64,000 bases of DNA from Streptomyces sp. P9-A4. GTDB lineage: Bacteria; Actinomycetota; Actinomycetes; Streptomycetales; Streptomycetaceae. The stretch lies in contig NZ_JAZIFY010000001.1 in the NCBI RefSeq assembly GCF_036634195.1, forward strand, positions 5,838,501 to 5,902,500, read 5' to 3'. Under the pieces are notes generated by a model. The model did not search any database and was not told the DNA's origin. It was given only the letters and a program-made list of their open reading frames with translations. The translations under genes and the position numbers were made by a program. Shown one piece after another: positions 7,367 to 17,376 of this stretch; positions within the stretch are counted from its first letter, which is position 1; each line of letters opens with the position of its first letter.

Positions 7367-10300
7367 GTGAGATTCAGATACGGGCGGGCGATAGCCTGCC
7401 TCGTGGTTTCGGCTATCGCCGGGACCATGTTGCCACAAGTCGCTTATGCAGCACCGGTTTCCGCCGATGACGGCGAGGGTATTGTCGACGCCCTCTCCGG
7501 GTGGTTCTCGGACGGCGACGACAAGGCCGGCGCGCCCGTCGCGCCGGCGCAGCCCGGCACCGGTGGGACTCCGGTGCTGCCCAGCCGGGAGCGGCTGCCG
7601 AAGGGCAAGGCGGCGGCCAAGCCGAAGCGGGTCGCGGAGCTGACGGGACGGCGCACGCCGACCGCCCGCTACTGGCAGCTGTCCGACGGCCGGGTGCAGG
7701 CCGAGGTGTCGGCCGTGCCGACCGCGTACCGGACGGGGAAGTCCTGGAAGGGCATCGACCCGACGGTCGTACGGACCGGCGGCGGTGACTTCGCGTACAC
7801 CAACGCGACCAACACCGCCCGCAGTTGGTTCGGCACCGACCCCGGCAGGCTGCTGCGGTTCGAGGCCTCCGACGGGCACGCGGTGACGCTGGGCCTCCAG
7901 GGTGCCGCCGGGCTCGCCCCGGTGGCCGAGGGCGACACCGTCACCTACAAGGACGCCGTCCACGGCGCCGACCTGTCGTACCAGGTGGGCCCCGGGCGGG
8001 TGAAGGAGAACATCGTTCTCGACCGCCGGCCCGCGGGGCCGGTGTCGTTCACCTTCACCCTCGACTCGGGCGGGCTGACGCCGAGGGCGGGCAAGGACGG
8101 CTCGATCGGGTTCTACGGCGAGGGCGCCGACCCGGTCCTGGTGATCCCGGCCGCGTTCATGACGGACACGGCCGCCGACGCCCGTTCGCCGTACGGCACC
8201 GGCTACAGCTCCGCCGTCGAGCAGCGGCTCACCCGGGCGGGCAAGGGCTGGAAGCTCACCGTCGTACCGGACGCGGCCTGGCTGGCCGCGCCCGAGCGGA
8301 AGTACCCGGTCACGATCGATCCGACGATCTCGATCGCTCCGACGCCGTCCACGGCGCAGGACGTGATGATCTCCTCGGACGGTCCGACGACGAACTACGA
8401 CGACAACTGGCGGTTGTCGGTCGGCAACACCAGCACCGGCGCCTCGCGCGCCCTGCTGCGGTTCCCGCTGACCGGTGTCCCGGCCGGTACGAAGCTCGAC
8501 TCGGCCGATCTGAAGCTGTACTACGACCAGACCCACACCACCGGCGACACCGAGGTCCAGCTGGAGGCGCACCGCGCCACCCAGGCCTGGACCGAGGCGC
8601 AGGCCACCTGGAGCAACGCCAACGCGATCACCGGTGAGCTGTCGGGCACCTCGGTCGTCGTGGACGACGGCGACGCCGGACGGACGGCCGCCGTCGGCGC
8701 CTGGCCGGCGTCGGGGAACACCGCGTACACGCAGTACGCCGTCAACCAGGACTACCTGTACAACAAGGACACGGTCGCGGGCGACACGTACACCTGGCAG
8801 CCGAGTCTGCCCGAGGACGGTACGTACCAGGTCGAGGCGCACAGCATCCCGGCCTCCGACCGCGCGACGAACGCCCCGTACACCGTCACCTACGACGGCG
8901 GCAGCAAGGTGTACAGCGTCGACCAGCAGGCCGGTACGGCCGGAGTCTGGAAGACGCTCGGCTCGCACCCGTTCAAGGCCGGCACCCTCGGCAAGATCGT
9001 CCTCGGTGACGGTCCCGCGTCGACCACGACCTCGGTGATCGCGGACGCCGTCCGCTTCACCAAGGGCGGCGTGGTCACCAAGCAGCCCGGCGAGCTGAAT
9101 ACCTGGCACACCTTCCCGGTGACCAGGACCGTCCAGTCCTGGATCGACGGCGCCAACGTCAACAACGGCTTCGTGATCAAGGCCGGCGACGAGAGCGCGA
9201 CCGGTCCCAAGGGCGGACCGCGCTACGAGGGCAGCGAGTTCGGGTACGGCGGCGAGACCGCCAACTACCCGCGGCTCGTCCTGACTTTCGGCCGGCAGGG
9301 CGTCGACCTCGCCGCGCCGACCACCATCCACGACACCGGCGCGGAGCTCAACTGGTCCGCCTACCGGGACGCGGACCCGATCGCGACCGGCGACGACATC
9401 GTCGAGTACCAGGTCCACCGGTCGATCAACCAGACCTTCACGCCCTCGGCCGCGACCCTCGTCGCGCCCGTGGCGTCCACGGTGACCAGCTTCACGGACA
9501 CCTCGGGCACCCCGACGAAGGCCGACGACCCCGACCCGTTCGGCCGCGCCTACTACTACATGGTCGCGGTCAGGACGAAGGACGGCCAGGTCGTCGCCGC
9601 GCCCACGCAGCTCGTACGGCTGCCGAAGGCCGGGCGGACGACGAAGGTCCTCGACGCGACGCAGGACACCACCCTGTCCTCGACGCGGACCACGTCCACC
9701 CACGACACCATCGACGACGCCGGCCCGAAGAACTGGCTGTCCGTCGGCAACAACTCCGCCACCTACGGCGACACCCGCGCCCTGCTGAAGTTCCCGGCGC
9801 TCGGCATCCCCGCCACCGCCCGGGTCCTGGACGCCAAGGTCCGCCTCTGGAGCACCCAGACCGCGCAGGACACCACCGGCGCCGTCTACGAGCTCCGCCC
9901 CCTCACGCGTGACTTCGACGAAGCCACCGCCACCTGGGTCAAGGCGAACGCCACCACCAACTGGACCGCTCCGGGCGGCGACTTCGGCGCCTCGGTCGCG
10001 GACACCGGGGCCAAGACCAACGACCCGGCGCGCCACGACTGGAACGTCACCTCGCTCGCCCAGTCGTGGGTGACCACCCCGTCCTCGCAGAACGGCGTGG
10101 TCATCAGGACGGCCGACGAGGCCGCCTCGCAGGAGCGGACGCTGTTCCTCTCCTCGGAGGGCGCCGAGACCCGTCTGCGCCCCCGCATGGTGGTCACGTA
10201 CATCGACTCCACCACGGAATCGACGTACTACGCGCCGCAGACCCCGGCGCGGATGACGCCGAACACCGACTACACGGTCGACTTCACCCTCACCAACACC

Positions 10301-13300
10301 ACCGCGTCGACGTGGAAGGCCACCGACCGGGTCCTCAGCTACACCTGGGCCCTGCCGGACGGCACCGACGTCACCAACGGCGGCAACCAGATCCAGACCG
10401 CGCTGCCGGTCGACGTCGTCCCCGGGGACAGCGTGTCCCTGCAGGCGAAGGTCAGGACCCCGATCAACTCGGCCTCGGGGAACAAGCGCACGGACTACGT
10501 CCTCAACTGGGACGTGTACGACAAGACCACGGGGACCTGGGCTTCCGGCACGGCCGGCATCCCCGGTCTGAAGCAGAACGTGGCGGTGGAGGACCCGACC
10601 TCCAACCAGCTCGGCATGGAGAAGTTCTACGTCTACACGGGCAAGAACACCGGTGCCGGCTCGACCGTCATGAGCAACCTGGCCTCCGGCAACACCGTCT
10701 GGCAGTACAACGCGTTCACCAACCCCGGCCGCGGTGTCACCACCTTCGCCCGGTTCGCGTACAACAGCCTCGACACCTCCGACACCGTCTCGGGCTCCGG
10801 CTGGTCCTTCCAGGCCTCCGGCCCGATCCGGCTCGGCGCGCCGCTGGAGTTCCACCCGAAGCCCCACCCGACCGAGATCCGGCTCCCGGACGGCGACGGC
10901 ACCACGCACGTCTTCCGTGAGCAGGCGGACGGCTCCTGGAAGGCCCCCGCGGGCGTCCACTACAGGCTGACGGCCAAGCCCGGTCTGGACTGCACCCCGC
11001 TGAAGGACCCGGTTCCGGACGCCTGGACGATGACCCGTCCCGACGGCACCCGGTTCGTCTTCGGATGCGACGGCTACATGACGTCGGCGGTCGAGAAGAA
11101 CGGCAACACGCAGACGTACACCTACGAGGAACGGAAGTCGAACAACAAGCCGACCAAGTTCCTCAAGTACGTCACCGACCCCGTCGGCCGTCAGTCGCTG
11201 ACGATCGAGTACTACTCCAAGGCCGACGGCAACAACCCGAAGATCATCGACCACATCAAGTCGATGACCGACATCTCGGACCGCAAGGTCACCTTCGAGT
11301 ACTCCGACAAGGGCCTGCTCACCAAGATCACCGACGGTGCCGGCTCCAGCCAGCCGAAGGTCTACGGCTTCGAATACGACGCCACGCAGGGCAACAAGAA
11401 CGTCAAGCTGGTCAAGGCCACCGACCCGCGCGGCAACGCCACCTCCCTGGCGTACAACTCCCCGCAGACCGGTGACGACCCGAAGTACCACTGGTGGACC
11501 AAGACGATCACCGACCGTCTCCAGGGCACCACGGGCTTCACGTACGCCGTCGATCCCGGCAACGCCAAGTTCACCGACACCCGGGTCACCGACGCCGAGT
11601 CGCGTTCCTCCGACTACGTGACCGACGACTTCGGCCGCGCCGTCCTGTCGACGAACGCCAAGTCGCAGGCCATGAAGATGTCGTGGGACGCGGACAACAA
11701 CGTCGTCTACACGGAGGAGAGCAACGGCGCCAAGACCGCGTACTGCTACGACCAGAAGACGGGCTACCCGCTCTGGAAGCGCGACGCGGAGAACAACAAG
11801 GCGGGCGTGCCCGCCCAGAGCGAGTGCGCCCCGGGCGTCTACCCGGCGAACTCCTCCCGGTACACGTACCAGACCCGTTCCGACGGCTACTCGGCCGACA
11901 TCTTCACCAAGGCCTCCCCGGAGGGCCGGACCTGGCAGTTCGGCTATGACACCTTCGGCAACCTGAAGACGGTCACCGACCCGAAGGGCGTCGCCACCGC
12001 GACGGCGGGGGACTACACCACCTCGTACGAGTACGACGCCTACGGCCAGCTGACCCGGGCGGTCGACGCCAACGGCAACGCGGACACCAACAGCGGCTTC
12101 GGGCCCGCGGGCTTCCCGACCACGATGACGGACGCGCTCGGCAAGTCGTCGACCTTCGTCTACGACGAGCGCGGCCAGGTCCGCGAGGTCATCGACGCGC
12201 TGGGCAAGAAGACCACCCAGACGTACGACGTCTACGGCCGTCCGATGGTCAAGACCGAGCCCAAGAACCAGGCCACGGGCGACCTGATCACCGCTCCGGC
12301 ACCCGTCTACGACGCCAACGACAACGTCACGACGTCGACGGCGCCCAACGGCGCGGTGTCCGAGGCGGTCTACGACGCGGCCGACCAGATCACCTCGGCG
12401 ACCGAGCCGAAGTACACGCCGACGTCGAGCGAGCGGAAGACGACCTACACCTACGACAAGGTCGGCAACCTCAGGACGACGACCGAGCCGAAGGGTTCGC
12501 TGACCACGGCGGACGCGACGGACTTCGTCACGACCAACTACTACAACGAGATCTACCAGCTCAGCTCCGTCACCAACGCGAACGGTGACAGGGTCAGCTA
12601 CGAGTACGACAACGTCGGCAACACGACCAAGGTCGTCGACCCGAAGAAGAACGCCACCGCCGACACGGCCGACTACAGCTCCCTGTCCGTCTACGACCTG
12701 AACCACCGGGTCACCTCGGTCACGGACGCCGCCGGCAAGACCACCAGGAAGGCCTACGACAAGGACAACCTGGTCGTCTCCACGACCGACGCGGAGAACA
12801 ACACCACGCTCGTCAGCTACGACGAGCGCGGCAAGCAGACCGAGGTCAAGGTCCCGCGCAGCGGCACCTCGCCGATCGTCCACCGCACGACCCGGTACGA
12901 GTACGACCAGGTCGGCAACGCCACCAAGGTGATCAGCCCGCGCGCCGTCGAGGCGGGCACGACCACGGCGTTCACCTCGCGCACCGAGTACGACGCGCTG
13001 AACCGGCCCAAGCGCCAGTACCAGCCGTACGACCCGGCGGACACCCGGCACAACGACCCGAACGTCTACACCGAGACCGAGTACGACGCCGTGGGCCGGG
13101 TCTCCACGACCTCGATGCCGCCCTCCGAGGGGCAGACGGTCCGCAACGTCACCAAGGTCGACTACTTCGACAACGGCTGGACCAAGAGCACCACGGACCC
13201 GTGGGACATCTCCACCACCTACGACTACAACGCCGTGGGCCAGCAGACGGCCAGGACGCTGACCTCGGCGGGTGGCTCGTCCAACCGCACGATGACGTGG

Positions 13301-16006
13301 TCGTTCTACCCGGACGGCAAGGTCAGGTCGCGGTCCGACGACGGTGTTCCGGTGGGCAAGTCGGTGGTCCTGGTGGACAACTCCGACACCCAGCACATCG
13401 CCGCCACGGGCACCTGGGCCACGGGGAACATCACCGGTCAGCAGGGCTACGACCACCGCACCCACGCGGCGGGCGCGGGCACGGACGCCTTCACGTGGAC
13501 GCTCGACATCCCCAAGGACGGCACGTACACCGCGTACGTGAAGTACCCGAAGGTGACCGGGGCCGCCACCACCGCGAAGTACACGCTCACCCACGGCACC
13601 ACCACCGAACCGGCGGTCACCAAGGACCAGAACGCCGCCACCGGCACCTGGGTCGCCCTCGGCCGCTACGCCCTCAAGCAGAGCGAGGGCGCCAAGCTCA
13701 AGCTGGACCAGAACAGCGCGGGCATCGTGGTCGCGGACGGCGTCAAGCTGGTCCGTGACAACGCCACCGAGACCGACAACGAGAAGCGGACCTTCGACTA
13801 CTCCTACGACGTCAACGGCAACCTGACGTCGATCGGCGACACCTCGCCCGGGACGAAGGTCGACGCCTACTCCATCGCCTACACCGGCCTCAACCAGGTC
13901 CAGAAGGTGACGGAGTCGCTCTCCGGCGTCGAGAAGAAGGCCACGTCGTACACGTACGACGCCAACGGCCAGTCCGACACGGTCACCCACCCGAGCCAGT
14001 TCTCCAAGTACACCTACGACCTCCGGGAGAAGGTCAGGACGGTGTCCGTCGGCAAGTCCGCGACGGACAGCGACCCCAAGGTGACCTCGTACACCTACAC
14101 CGACCGCGGCCAGAAGCTGAAGGAGACCAAGGACAACGGCAACACGGTCGACTACACCTACTTCCTCGACGCGGCGCTGAAGTCGACGACGGAGAAGAAG
14201 GCGGACGGCACCACGCTGGTCGCCTCGCACACGTACGCCTACGACGCCAACGGCAACAAGTCGCAGGACGTCGCGAAGAAGATGAACGCCGACAACCGCA
14301 CGGCGTACCTCGACTCCACGACCGACCTCACCTACGACCCGGCCGACCGGCTCACCAAGTCGGTCAAGTCGGGCAACGGCGCGGGCACGGAGACGTACCT
14401 CCACGACGACAACGCCAACGTCATCAGCCAGACCGTCAAGGGCGCGACCACCACGTTCCAGTACGACCGGAACAGGCTGCTGACCGCGACGACCTCGGGT
14501 GCCACGGCGGCCGACTACAGCTACGACCCGTTCGGCCGCCAGCAGTCGGTCAGCTCCGGCGGCAAGGTCATCGAGCGGAGCGTGTACGACGGCTTCGACC
14601 ACGTCGTGGAGTCCCAGAAGCTGGACGCCGGCGGCGCGATGAAGTCGACGACGTACACCTTCGACCCGCTGGACCGCACCGCCACGAAGACGGCGGGCGG
14701 CAAGACCACCGACTTCGAGTACCTCGGCCTGTCCAGCGAGGTCCTCGACGAGAAGGTCGCCGGCGCGCTGACCAAGTCGTTCCAGTACAGCCCCTGGGGC
14801 GAACGCCTGTCGCAGACCAAGCACAACACCGACGGGACGACCGAGGACGGCTACTACGGCTACAACAGCCACACCGACGTCGAGACCCTGACGGACAAGA
14901 ACGGCGACACCAAGGCCACCTACGGCTACACCGCCTACGGCAACAACGACGCCACCGAGTTCACCGGCATCGACAAGCCCGAGACCGGCCAGCCGGACAA
15001 GGAGGAGTACAACCCCTACCGCTACAACGCCAAGCGCTGGGACGCCCAGTCGGGCACGTACGACATGGGCTTCCGCGACTACAACCCGGGGCTCAACCGC
15101 TTCACCACCCGGGACATGTACAACGGCGCCCTCGCCGACATGAAGCTCGGCTCGGACCCCTTCACCGGGAACCGGTACGCCTTCACCGGCGGCAACCCCA
15201 CCAGCCTCGTCGAGCTGGACGGCCACTTCGCCATCCCGCTGATCTGGTGGGCGGGCGCCGCGCTCGTCACGGCGCTGTACGCGGCGACGCCGCAGGGCCA
15301 GCAGAACCTCGCGGACGCGAGCACGGCCCTCGGCAGCATGCTGATGCCGTCGGCGAGCGACGTCGACTCCGACTCCTCGTCCGACAACGAACCGCGTCCG
15401 GGTCCCACCCCGCAGCCGTCGCCGGGCCCCCAGCCCCGGCCCGCGCCGCGGACCACCGACACCAACAACCCGACGTGCGACCCGATGCCTCTGGTCGACG
15501 GCGGGCGGGTCTACGGCGGCCTGGAGGAGTACACGGACCACCAGGGGAACAAGGGCTGCCGGGCGACCGGTGCCTGGGCGTTCCTGACCAAGTCCGACCG
15601 CAGGTCGCGCACCGGGGCCGGCGGCCTTCCCAAGTGCTCCGAATGCGAGCCCTCCGTGCAGCCCGACGGCATGGGTGAGATCGCCGCCGGAGGCGGAAGT
15701 CCGCAGGCAGGGCACCTGATAGGTTACTGGGGCAAGGGCACCGGACAGGATGTGCGCAACCTCGTCGCTCTGCACGGCAGGGCGAACGCGAGGATGGCCA
15801 GCAAGGTTGAATCCTTCGGGTGGAAGCATTTGACTGGCGACAACAAACTGTTCATGTCGGTCGTGCCCATCTACGGTGACCCGCATTCGGCCGTCCCCAC
15901 GCTCGTGCAGGTGGGAATGACCGCGTACGGCCCCCAGGGGGACATCGTGGAAAGCTATTCGTGCACCGCGATCAACTCCCCGACCGGCATCGGCTCGACG
16001 TGCTAG
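7367..16006 (+). CDS. Secreted RHS/YD-repeat polymorphic toxin with endonuclease-like C-terminus
   Basis: GTG 7367 follows GGAAGGG by 6 nt and gives a signal peptide (RFRYGRAIACLVVSAIAGTMLPQ, cleaved near AYAAP). The 2,879-residue protein has a DNRLRE-type beta domain (about 320-650) interrupted by a golvesin-C-like insert, a second DNRLRE domain (about 760-950), a long array of YD/RHS repeats (about 1,200-2,540) containing a second golvesin-C-like insert (about 2,000-2,130), and the RHS core ending RFTTRDMYNGAL near 2,585. A hydrophobic segment (AIPLIWWAGAALVTALYA) and a Pro-rich linker lead to a roughly 180-residue Cys-rich tip. There QAGHLIG (His 2,783), then NLVALHGRAN, match DNA/RNA non-specific endonucleases of the His-Me finger type (Endonuclea_NS_2-like). 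The RHS shell would encapsulate the toxin for delivery to competing cells. Residue ranges are approximate. Confidence 0.9.
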   Translation: MRFRYGRAIACLVVSAIAGTMLPQVAYAAPVSADDGEGIVDALSGWFSDGDDKAGAPVAPAQPGTGGTPVLPSRERLPKGKAAAKPKRVAELTGRRTPTARYWQLSDGRVQAEVSAVPTAYRTGKSWKGIDPTVVRTGGGDFAYTNATNTARSWFGTDPGRLLRFEASDGHAVTLGLQGAAGLAPVAEGDTVTYKDAVHGADLSYQVGPGRVKENIVLDRRPAGPVSFTFTLDSGGLTPRAGKDGSIGFYGEGADPVLVIPAAFMTDTAADARSPYGTGYSSAVEQRLTRAGKGWKLTVVPDAAWLAAPERKYPVTIDPTISIAPTPSTAQDVMISSDGPTTNYDDNWRLSVGNTSTGASRALLRFPLTGVPAGTKLDSADLKLYYDQTHTTGDTEVQLEAHRATQAWTEAQATWSNANAITGELSGTSVVVDDGDAGRTAAVGAWPASGNTAYTQYAVNQDYLYNKDTVAGDTYTWQPSLPEDGTYQVEAHSIPASDRATNAPYTVTYDGGSKVYSVDQQAGTAGVWKTLGSHPFKAGTLGKIVLGDGPASTTTSVIADAVRFTKGGVVTKQPGELNTWHTFPVTRTVQSWIDGANVNNGFVIKAGDESATGPKGGPRYEGSEFGYGGETANYPRLVLTFGRQGVDLAAPTTIHDTGAELNWSAYRDADPIATGDDIVEYQVHRSINQTFTPSAATLVAPVASTVTSFTDTSGTPTKADDPDPFGRAYYYMVAVRTKDGQVVAAPTQLVRLPKAGRTTKVLDATQDTTLSSTRTTSTHDTIDDAGPKNWLSVGNNSATYGDTRALLKFPALGIPATARVLDAKVRLWSTQTAQDTTGAVYELRPLTRDFDEATATWVKANATTNWTAPGGDFGASVADTGAKTNDPARHDWNVTSLAQSWVTTPSSQNGVVIRTADEAASQERTLFLSSEGAETRLRPRMVVTYIDSTTESTYYAPQTPARMTPNTDYTVDFTLTNTTASTWKATDRVLSYTWALPDGTDVTNGGNQIQTALPVDVVPGDSVSLQAKVRTPINSASGNKRTDYVLNWDVYDKTTGTWASGTAGIPGLKQNVAVEDPTSNQLGMEKFYVYTGKNTGAGSTVMSNLASGNTVWQYNAFTNPGRGVTTFARFAYNSLDTSDTVSGSGWSFQASGPIRLGAPLEFHPKPHPTEIRLPDGDGTTHVFREQADGSWKAPAGVHYRLTAKPGLDCTPLKDPVPDAWTMTRPDGTRFVFGCDGYMTSAVEKNGNTQTYTYEERKSNNKPTKFLKYVTDPVGRQSLTIEYYSKADGNNPKIIDHIKSMTDISDRKVTFEYSDKGLLTKITDGAGSSQPKVYGFEYDATQGNKNVKLVKATDPRGNATSLAYNSPQTGDDPKYHWWTKTITDRLQGTTGFTYAVDPGNAKFTDTRVTDAESRSSDYVTDDFGRAVLSTNAKSQAMKMSWDADNNVVYTEESNGAKTAYCYDQKTGYPLWKRDAENNKAGVPAQSECAPGVYPANSSRYTYQTRSDGYSADIFTKASPEGRTWQFGYDTFGNLKTVTDPKGVATATAGDYTTSYEYDAYGQLTRAVDANGNADTNSGFGPAGFPTTMTDALGKSSTFVYDERGQVREVIDALGKKTTQTYDVYGRPMVKTEPKNQATGDLITAPAPVYDANDNVTTSTAPNGAVSEAVYDAADQITSATEPKYTPTSSERKTTYTYDKVGNLRTTTEPKGSLTTADATDFVTTNYYNEIYQLSSVTNANGDRVSYEYDNVGNTTKVVDPKKNATADTADYSSLSVYDLNHRVTSVTDAAGKTTRKAYDKDNLVVSTTDAENNTTLVSYDERGKQTEVKVPRSGTSPIVHRTTRYEYDQVGNATKVISPRAVEAGTTTAFTSRTEYDALNRPKRQYQPYDPADTRHNDPNVYTETEYDAVGRVSTTSMPPSEGQTVRNVTKVDYFDNGWTKSTTDPWDISTTYDYNAVGQQTARTLTSAGGSSNRTMTWSFYPDGKVRSRSDDGVPVGKSVVLVDNSDTQHIAATGTWATGNITGQQGYDHRTHAAGAGTDAFTWTLDIPKDGTYTAYVKYPKVTGAATTAKYTLTHGTTTEPAVTKDQNAATGTWVALGRYALKQSEGAKLKLDQNSAGIVVADGVKLVRDNATETDNEKRTFDYSYDVNGNLTSIGDTSPGTKVDAYSIAYTGLNQVQKVTESLSGVEKKATSYTYDANGQSDTVTHPSQFSKYTYDLREKVRTVSVGKSATDSDPKVTSYTYTDRGQKLKETKDNGNTVDYTYFLDAALKSTTEKKADGTTLVASHTYAYDANGNKSQDVAKKMNADNRTAYLDSTTDLTYDPADRLTKSVKSGNGAGTETYLHDDNANVISQTVKGATTTFQYDRNRLLTATTSGATAADYSYDPFGRQQSVSSGGKVIERSVYDGFDHVVESQKLDAGGAMKSTTYTFDPLDRTATKTAGGKTTDFEYLGLSSEVLDEKVAGALTKSFQYSPWGERLSQTKHNTDGTTEDGYYGYNSHTDVETLTDKNGDTKATYGYTAYGNNDATEFTGIDKPETGQPDKEEYNPYRYNAKRWDAQSGTYDMGFRDYNPGLNRFTTRDMYNGALADMKLGSDPFTGNRYAFTGGNPTSLVELDGHFAIPLIWWAGAALVTALYAATPQGQQNLADASTALGSMLMPSASDVDSDSSSDNEPRPGPTPQPSPGPQPRPAPRTTDTNNPTCDPMPLVDGGRVYGGLEEYTDHQGNKGCRATGAWAFLTKSDRRSRTGAGGLPKCSECEPSVQPDGMGEIAAGGGSPQAGHLIGYWGKGTGQDVRNLVALHGRANARMASKVESFGWKHLTGDNKLFMSVVPIYGDPHSAVPTLVQVGMTAYGPQGDIVESYSCTAINSPTGIGSTC

Positions 16007-16019
16007 AAGGGGCCTAGAG

Positions 16020-16541
16020 GTGGCAACGCTTTCCGAGATACGAGCCCTGTTGGGCGAATCCCGGTTCAACTGGTCGGATCCGGCACCGTGGACCGAACTG
16101 GAGCAGGAATTCGGCATCGCGTTCCCCGCGGACTTCCGCGAGGTCGTGGACGCCTACGGTTCGGTCTCGATCAACGGGCAGTTGTATCTGAAGCACCCCG
16201 CGAGCCATCTGCTGCACAACCTGGGCAAGGAGCTCAGGATGGACCTCGAGTTCTGGCGCGAGGAGGACATGGCCGAGTTCCTGCCCAGCCGGGCGGGAAC
16301 GGCCCCCGGGGAGATGCTCCCGGTGGCGACGGCCACGACGGGCGAGGCGATCTTCCTTCGCGTCCCCGACGGACCCTCGTCGCCCTGGCGGGTCGTGGTC
16401 CAGGAGATGGACAGTCCCTCGTGGACGCTCTACGAGATGACGTTCGGCGAATGGCTGCTGGCGTATCTCAAGGGGCGGGACGTGATGTTGTGCTCGCGCA
16501 ACCACGCGCCTGACGGGCCGTTCTACGAGCCCCTTCCCTGA
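16020..16541 (+). CDS. SUKH (SMI1/KNR4) family immunity protein
   Basis: The 173-residue protein begins at GTG 16020, 13 bp after the toxin stop, and is therefore co-transcribed with it. The N-terminal W-x2-LE-x2-FGIAFPADFREVVDAYG is the hallmark of the SUKH/SMI1-KNR4 superfamily, the commonest immunity family for nuclease-type polymorphic toxins. It should bind and neutralise the endonuclease tip in the cytoplasm of the producer. No other domain is visible. Position, size and family make the immunity call strong; the exact partner surface is unknown. Confidence 0.88.
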   Translation: MATLSEIRALLGESRFNWSDPAPWTELEQEFGIAFPADFREVVDAYGSVSINGQLYLKHPASHLLHNLGKELRMDLEFWREEDMAEFLPSRAGTAPGEMLPVATATTGEAIFLRVPDGPSSPWRVVVQEMDSPSWTLYEMTFGEWLLAYLKGRDVMLCSRNHAPDGPFYEPLP

Positions 16542-16553
16542 GGACGAACGCGA

Positions 16554-16588
16554 CGGTACCCCCCGGCCCTTCCGGCCGGGGGGTACCG
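16554..16588. terminator. Perfect 15-bp hairpin between convergent genes
   Basis: GGTACCCCCCGGCC (16555-16568) pairs completely with 16574-16587 around a 5-nt loop, and an extra C-G pair closes the base. It stands between the SUKH stop and the response-regulator stop, so it can end transcription in both directions. Confidence 0.85.
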
Positions 16589-16641
16589 GTGTGTCCGGGG
16601 CCGGTCGGGGCCGGTCGGGGGGGCTTGGGGGGACCTCCGCC

Positions 16642-17376
16642 TCAGGGCTCGATCAGGCCCACTCTGATCGCGTACCGGGTCAGCTCCAGGCGGTCCCGCA
16701 GGCCGAGCTTCTGGAGCAGGTTCGCCCGGTGGCGTTCCACCGTCTTCGGGCTGATGACCAGCAGATCACCGATCTCCTTCGAACTGTGGCCCTCCGCCAC
16801 CAGTTTGAGGATCTCCTCCTCGCGCTCCGTGACCGCCTTGGCCGGCAGCGGCCTGCCCCGCTCCGCGCGGTCCAGATACGTGCGGATCAGGGCCGTCTCG
16901 GCGCCCGGGTAGATGAACGGTTCGTCGCGGACGGCCGCCCGGCAGGCCTCGACCAGGTCGCGGTCCGCCACCGACTTCGGGACGTAGCCGCTCGCGCCCG
17001 CCTTCAGGGCCTCGAAGAAGTACTGCTCGTTCTCGTACATCGTGAGGATCAGGATCCGCAGCTCCGGCCGGAGGCGGCTGAGTTCGCGGGCCGCCTGGAG
17101 ACCCGTCATCCGGGGCATCGAGATGTCCAGGACGACCAGGTCGATCCGTTCGGACCGGGCCAGGGCCACCGCCTCCGCCCCGTCCGCCGCCTCGGCCACG
17201 ACCGTGAGGTCCGGTTCCGCGTCGAGGATGAGACGGACCCCGCCGCGCACCAGCGCGTGGTCGTCGGCGAGGAGGATGCGGGTGGGGGGTGTCGGCTCGG
17301 CGCCGTCGATCGATTCTGCCGATCCCGCCGATCCCGCCGATCCCGTCGGCTCGGCCGGCTCCGTCGGATCCGTCAT
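16642..17376 (-). CDS. NarL/LuxR-type response regulator
   Basis: The 244-residue protein has a receiver domain (about 32-150) with acidic pocket DDH, phospho-acceptor Asp in LVVLDISMP and Lys in VPKS. A LuxR-type helix-turn-helix follows (LTEREEEILKLVAEGHSSKEIGDLLVISPKTVERHRANLLQKL). An unusually long Ala/Ser/Gly/Glu-rich N-terminal tail (about 30 residues) precedes the receiver. The ATG overlaps the stop of the histidine kinase gene (ATGA), so the two are translationally coupled. The target genes are unknown; the adjacent divergent antiporter pair is a candidate. Confidence 0.93.
   Translation of the reverse strand: MTDPTEPAEPTGSAGSAGSAESIDGAEPTPPTRILLADDHALVRGGVRLILDAEPDLTVVAEAADGAEAVALARSERIDLVVLDISMPRMTGLQAARELSRLRPELRILILTMYENEQYFFEALKAGASGYVPKSVADRDLVEACRAAVRDEPFIYPGAETALIRTYLDRAERGRPLPAKAVTEREEEILKLVAEGHSSKEIGDLLVISPKTVERHRANLLQKLGLRDRLELTRYAIRVGLIEP

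Noticed and set aside
7157..16117. Minus-strand open frame of nearly 9 kb opposite the RHS gene
   Set aside because: It mirrors the plus-strand gene codon for codon. Its translation is Arg/Val/Gly-rich without domains, while the plus strand has a signal peptide, YD repeats and an RHS core.
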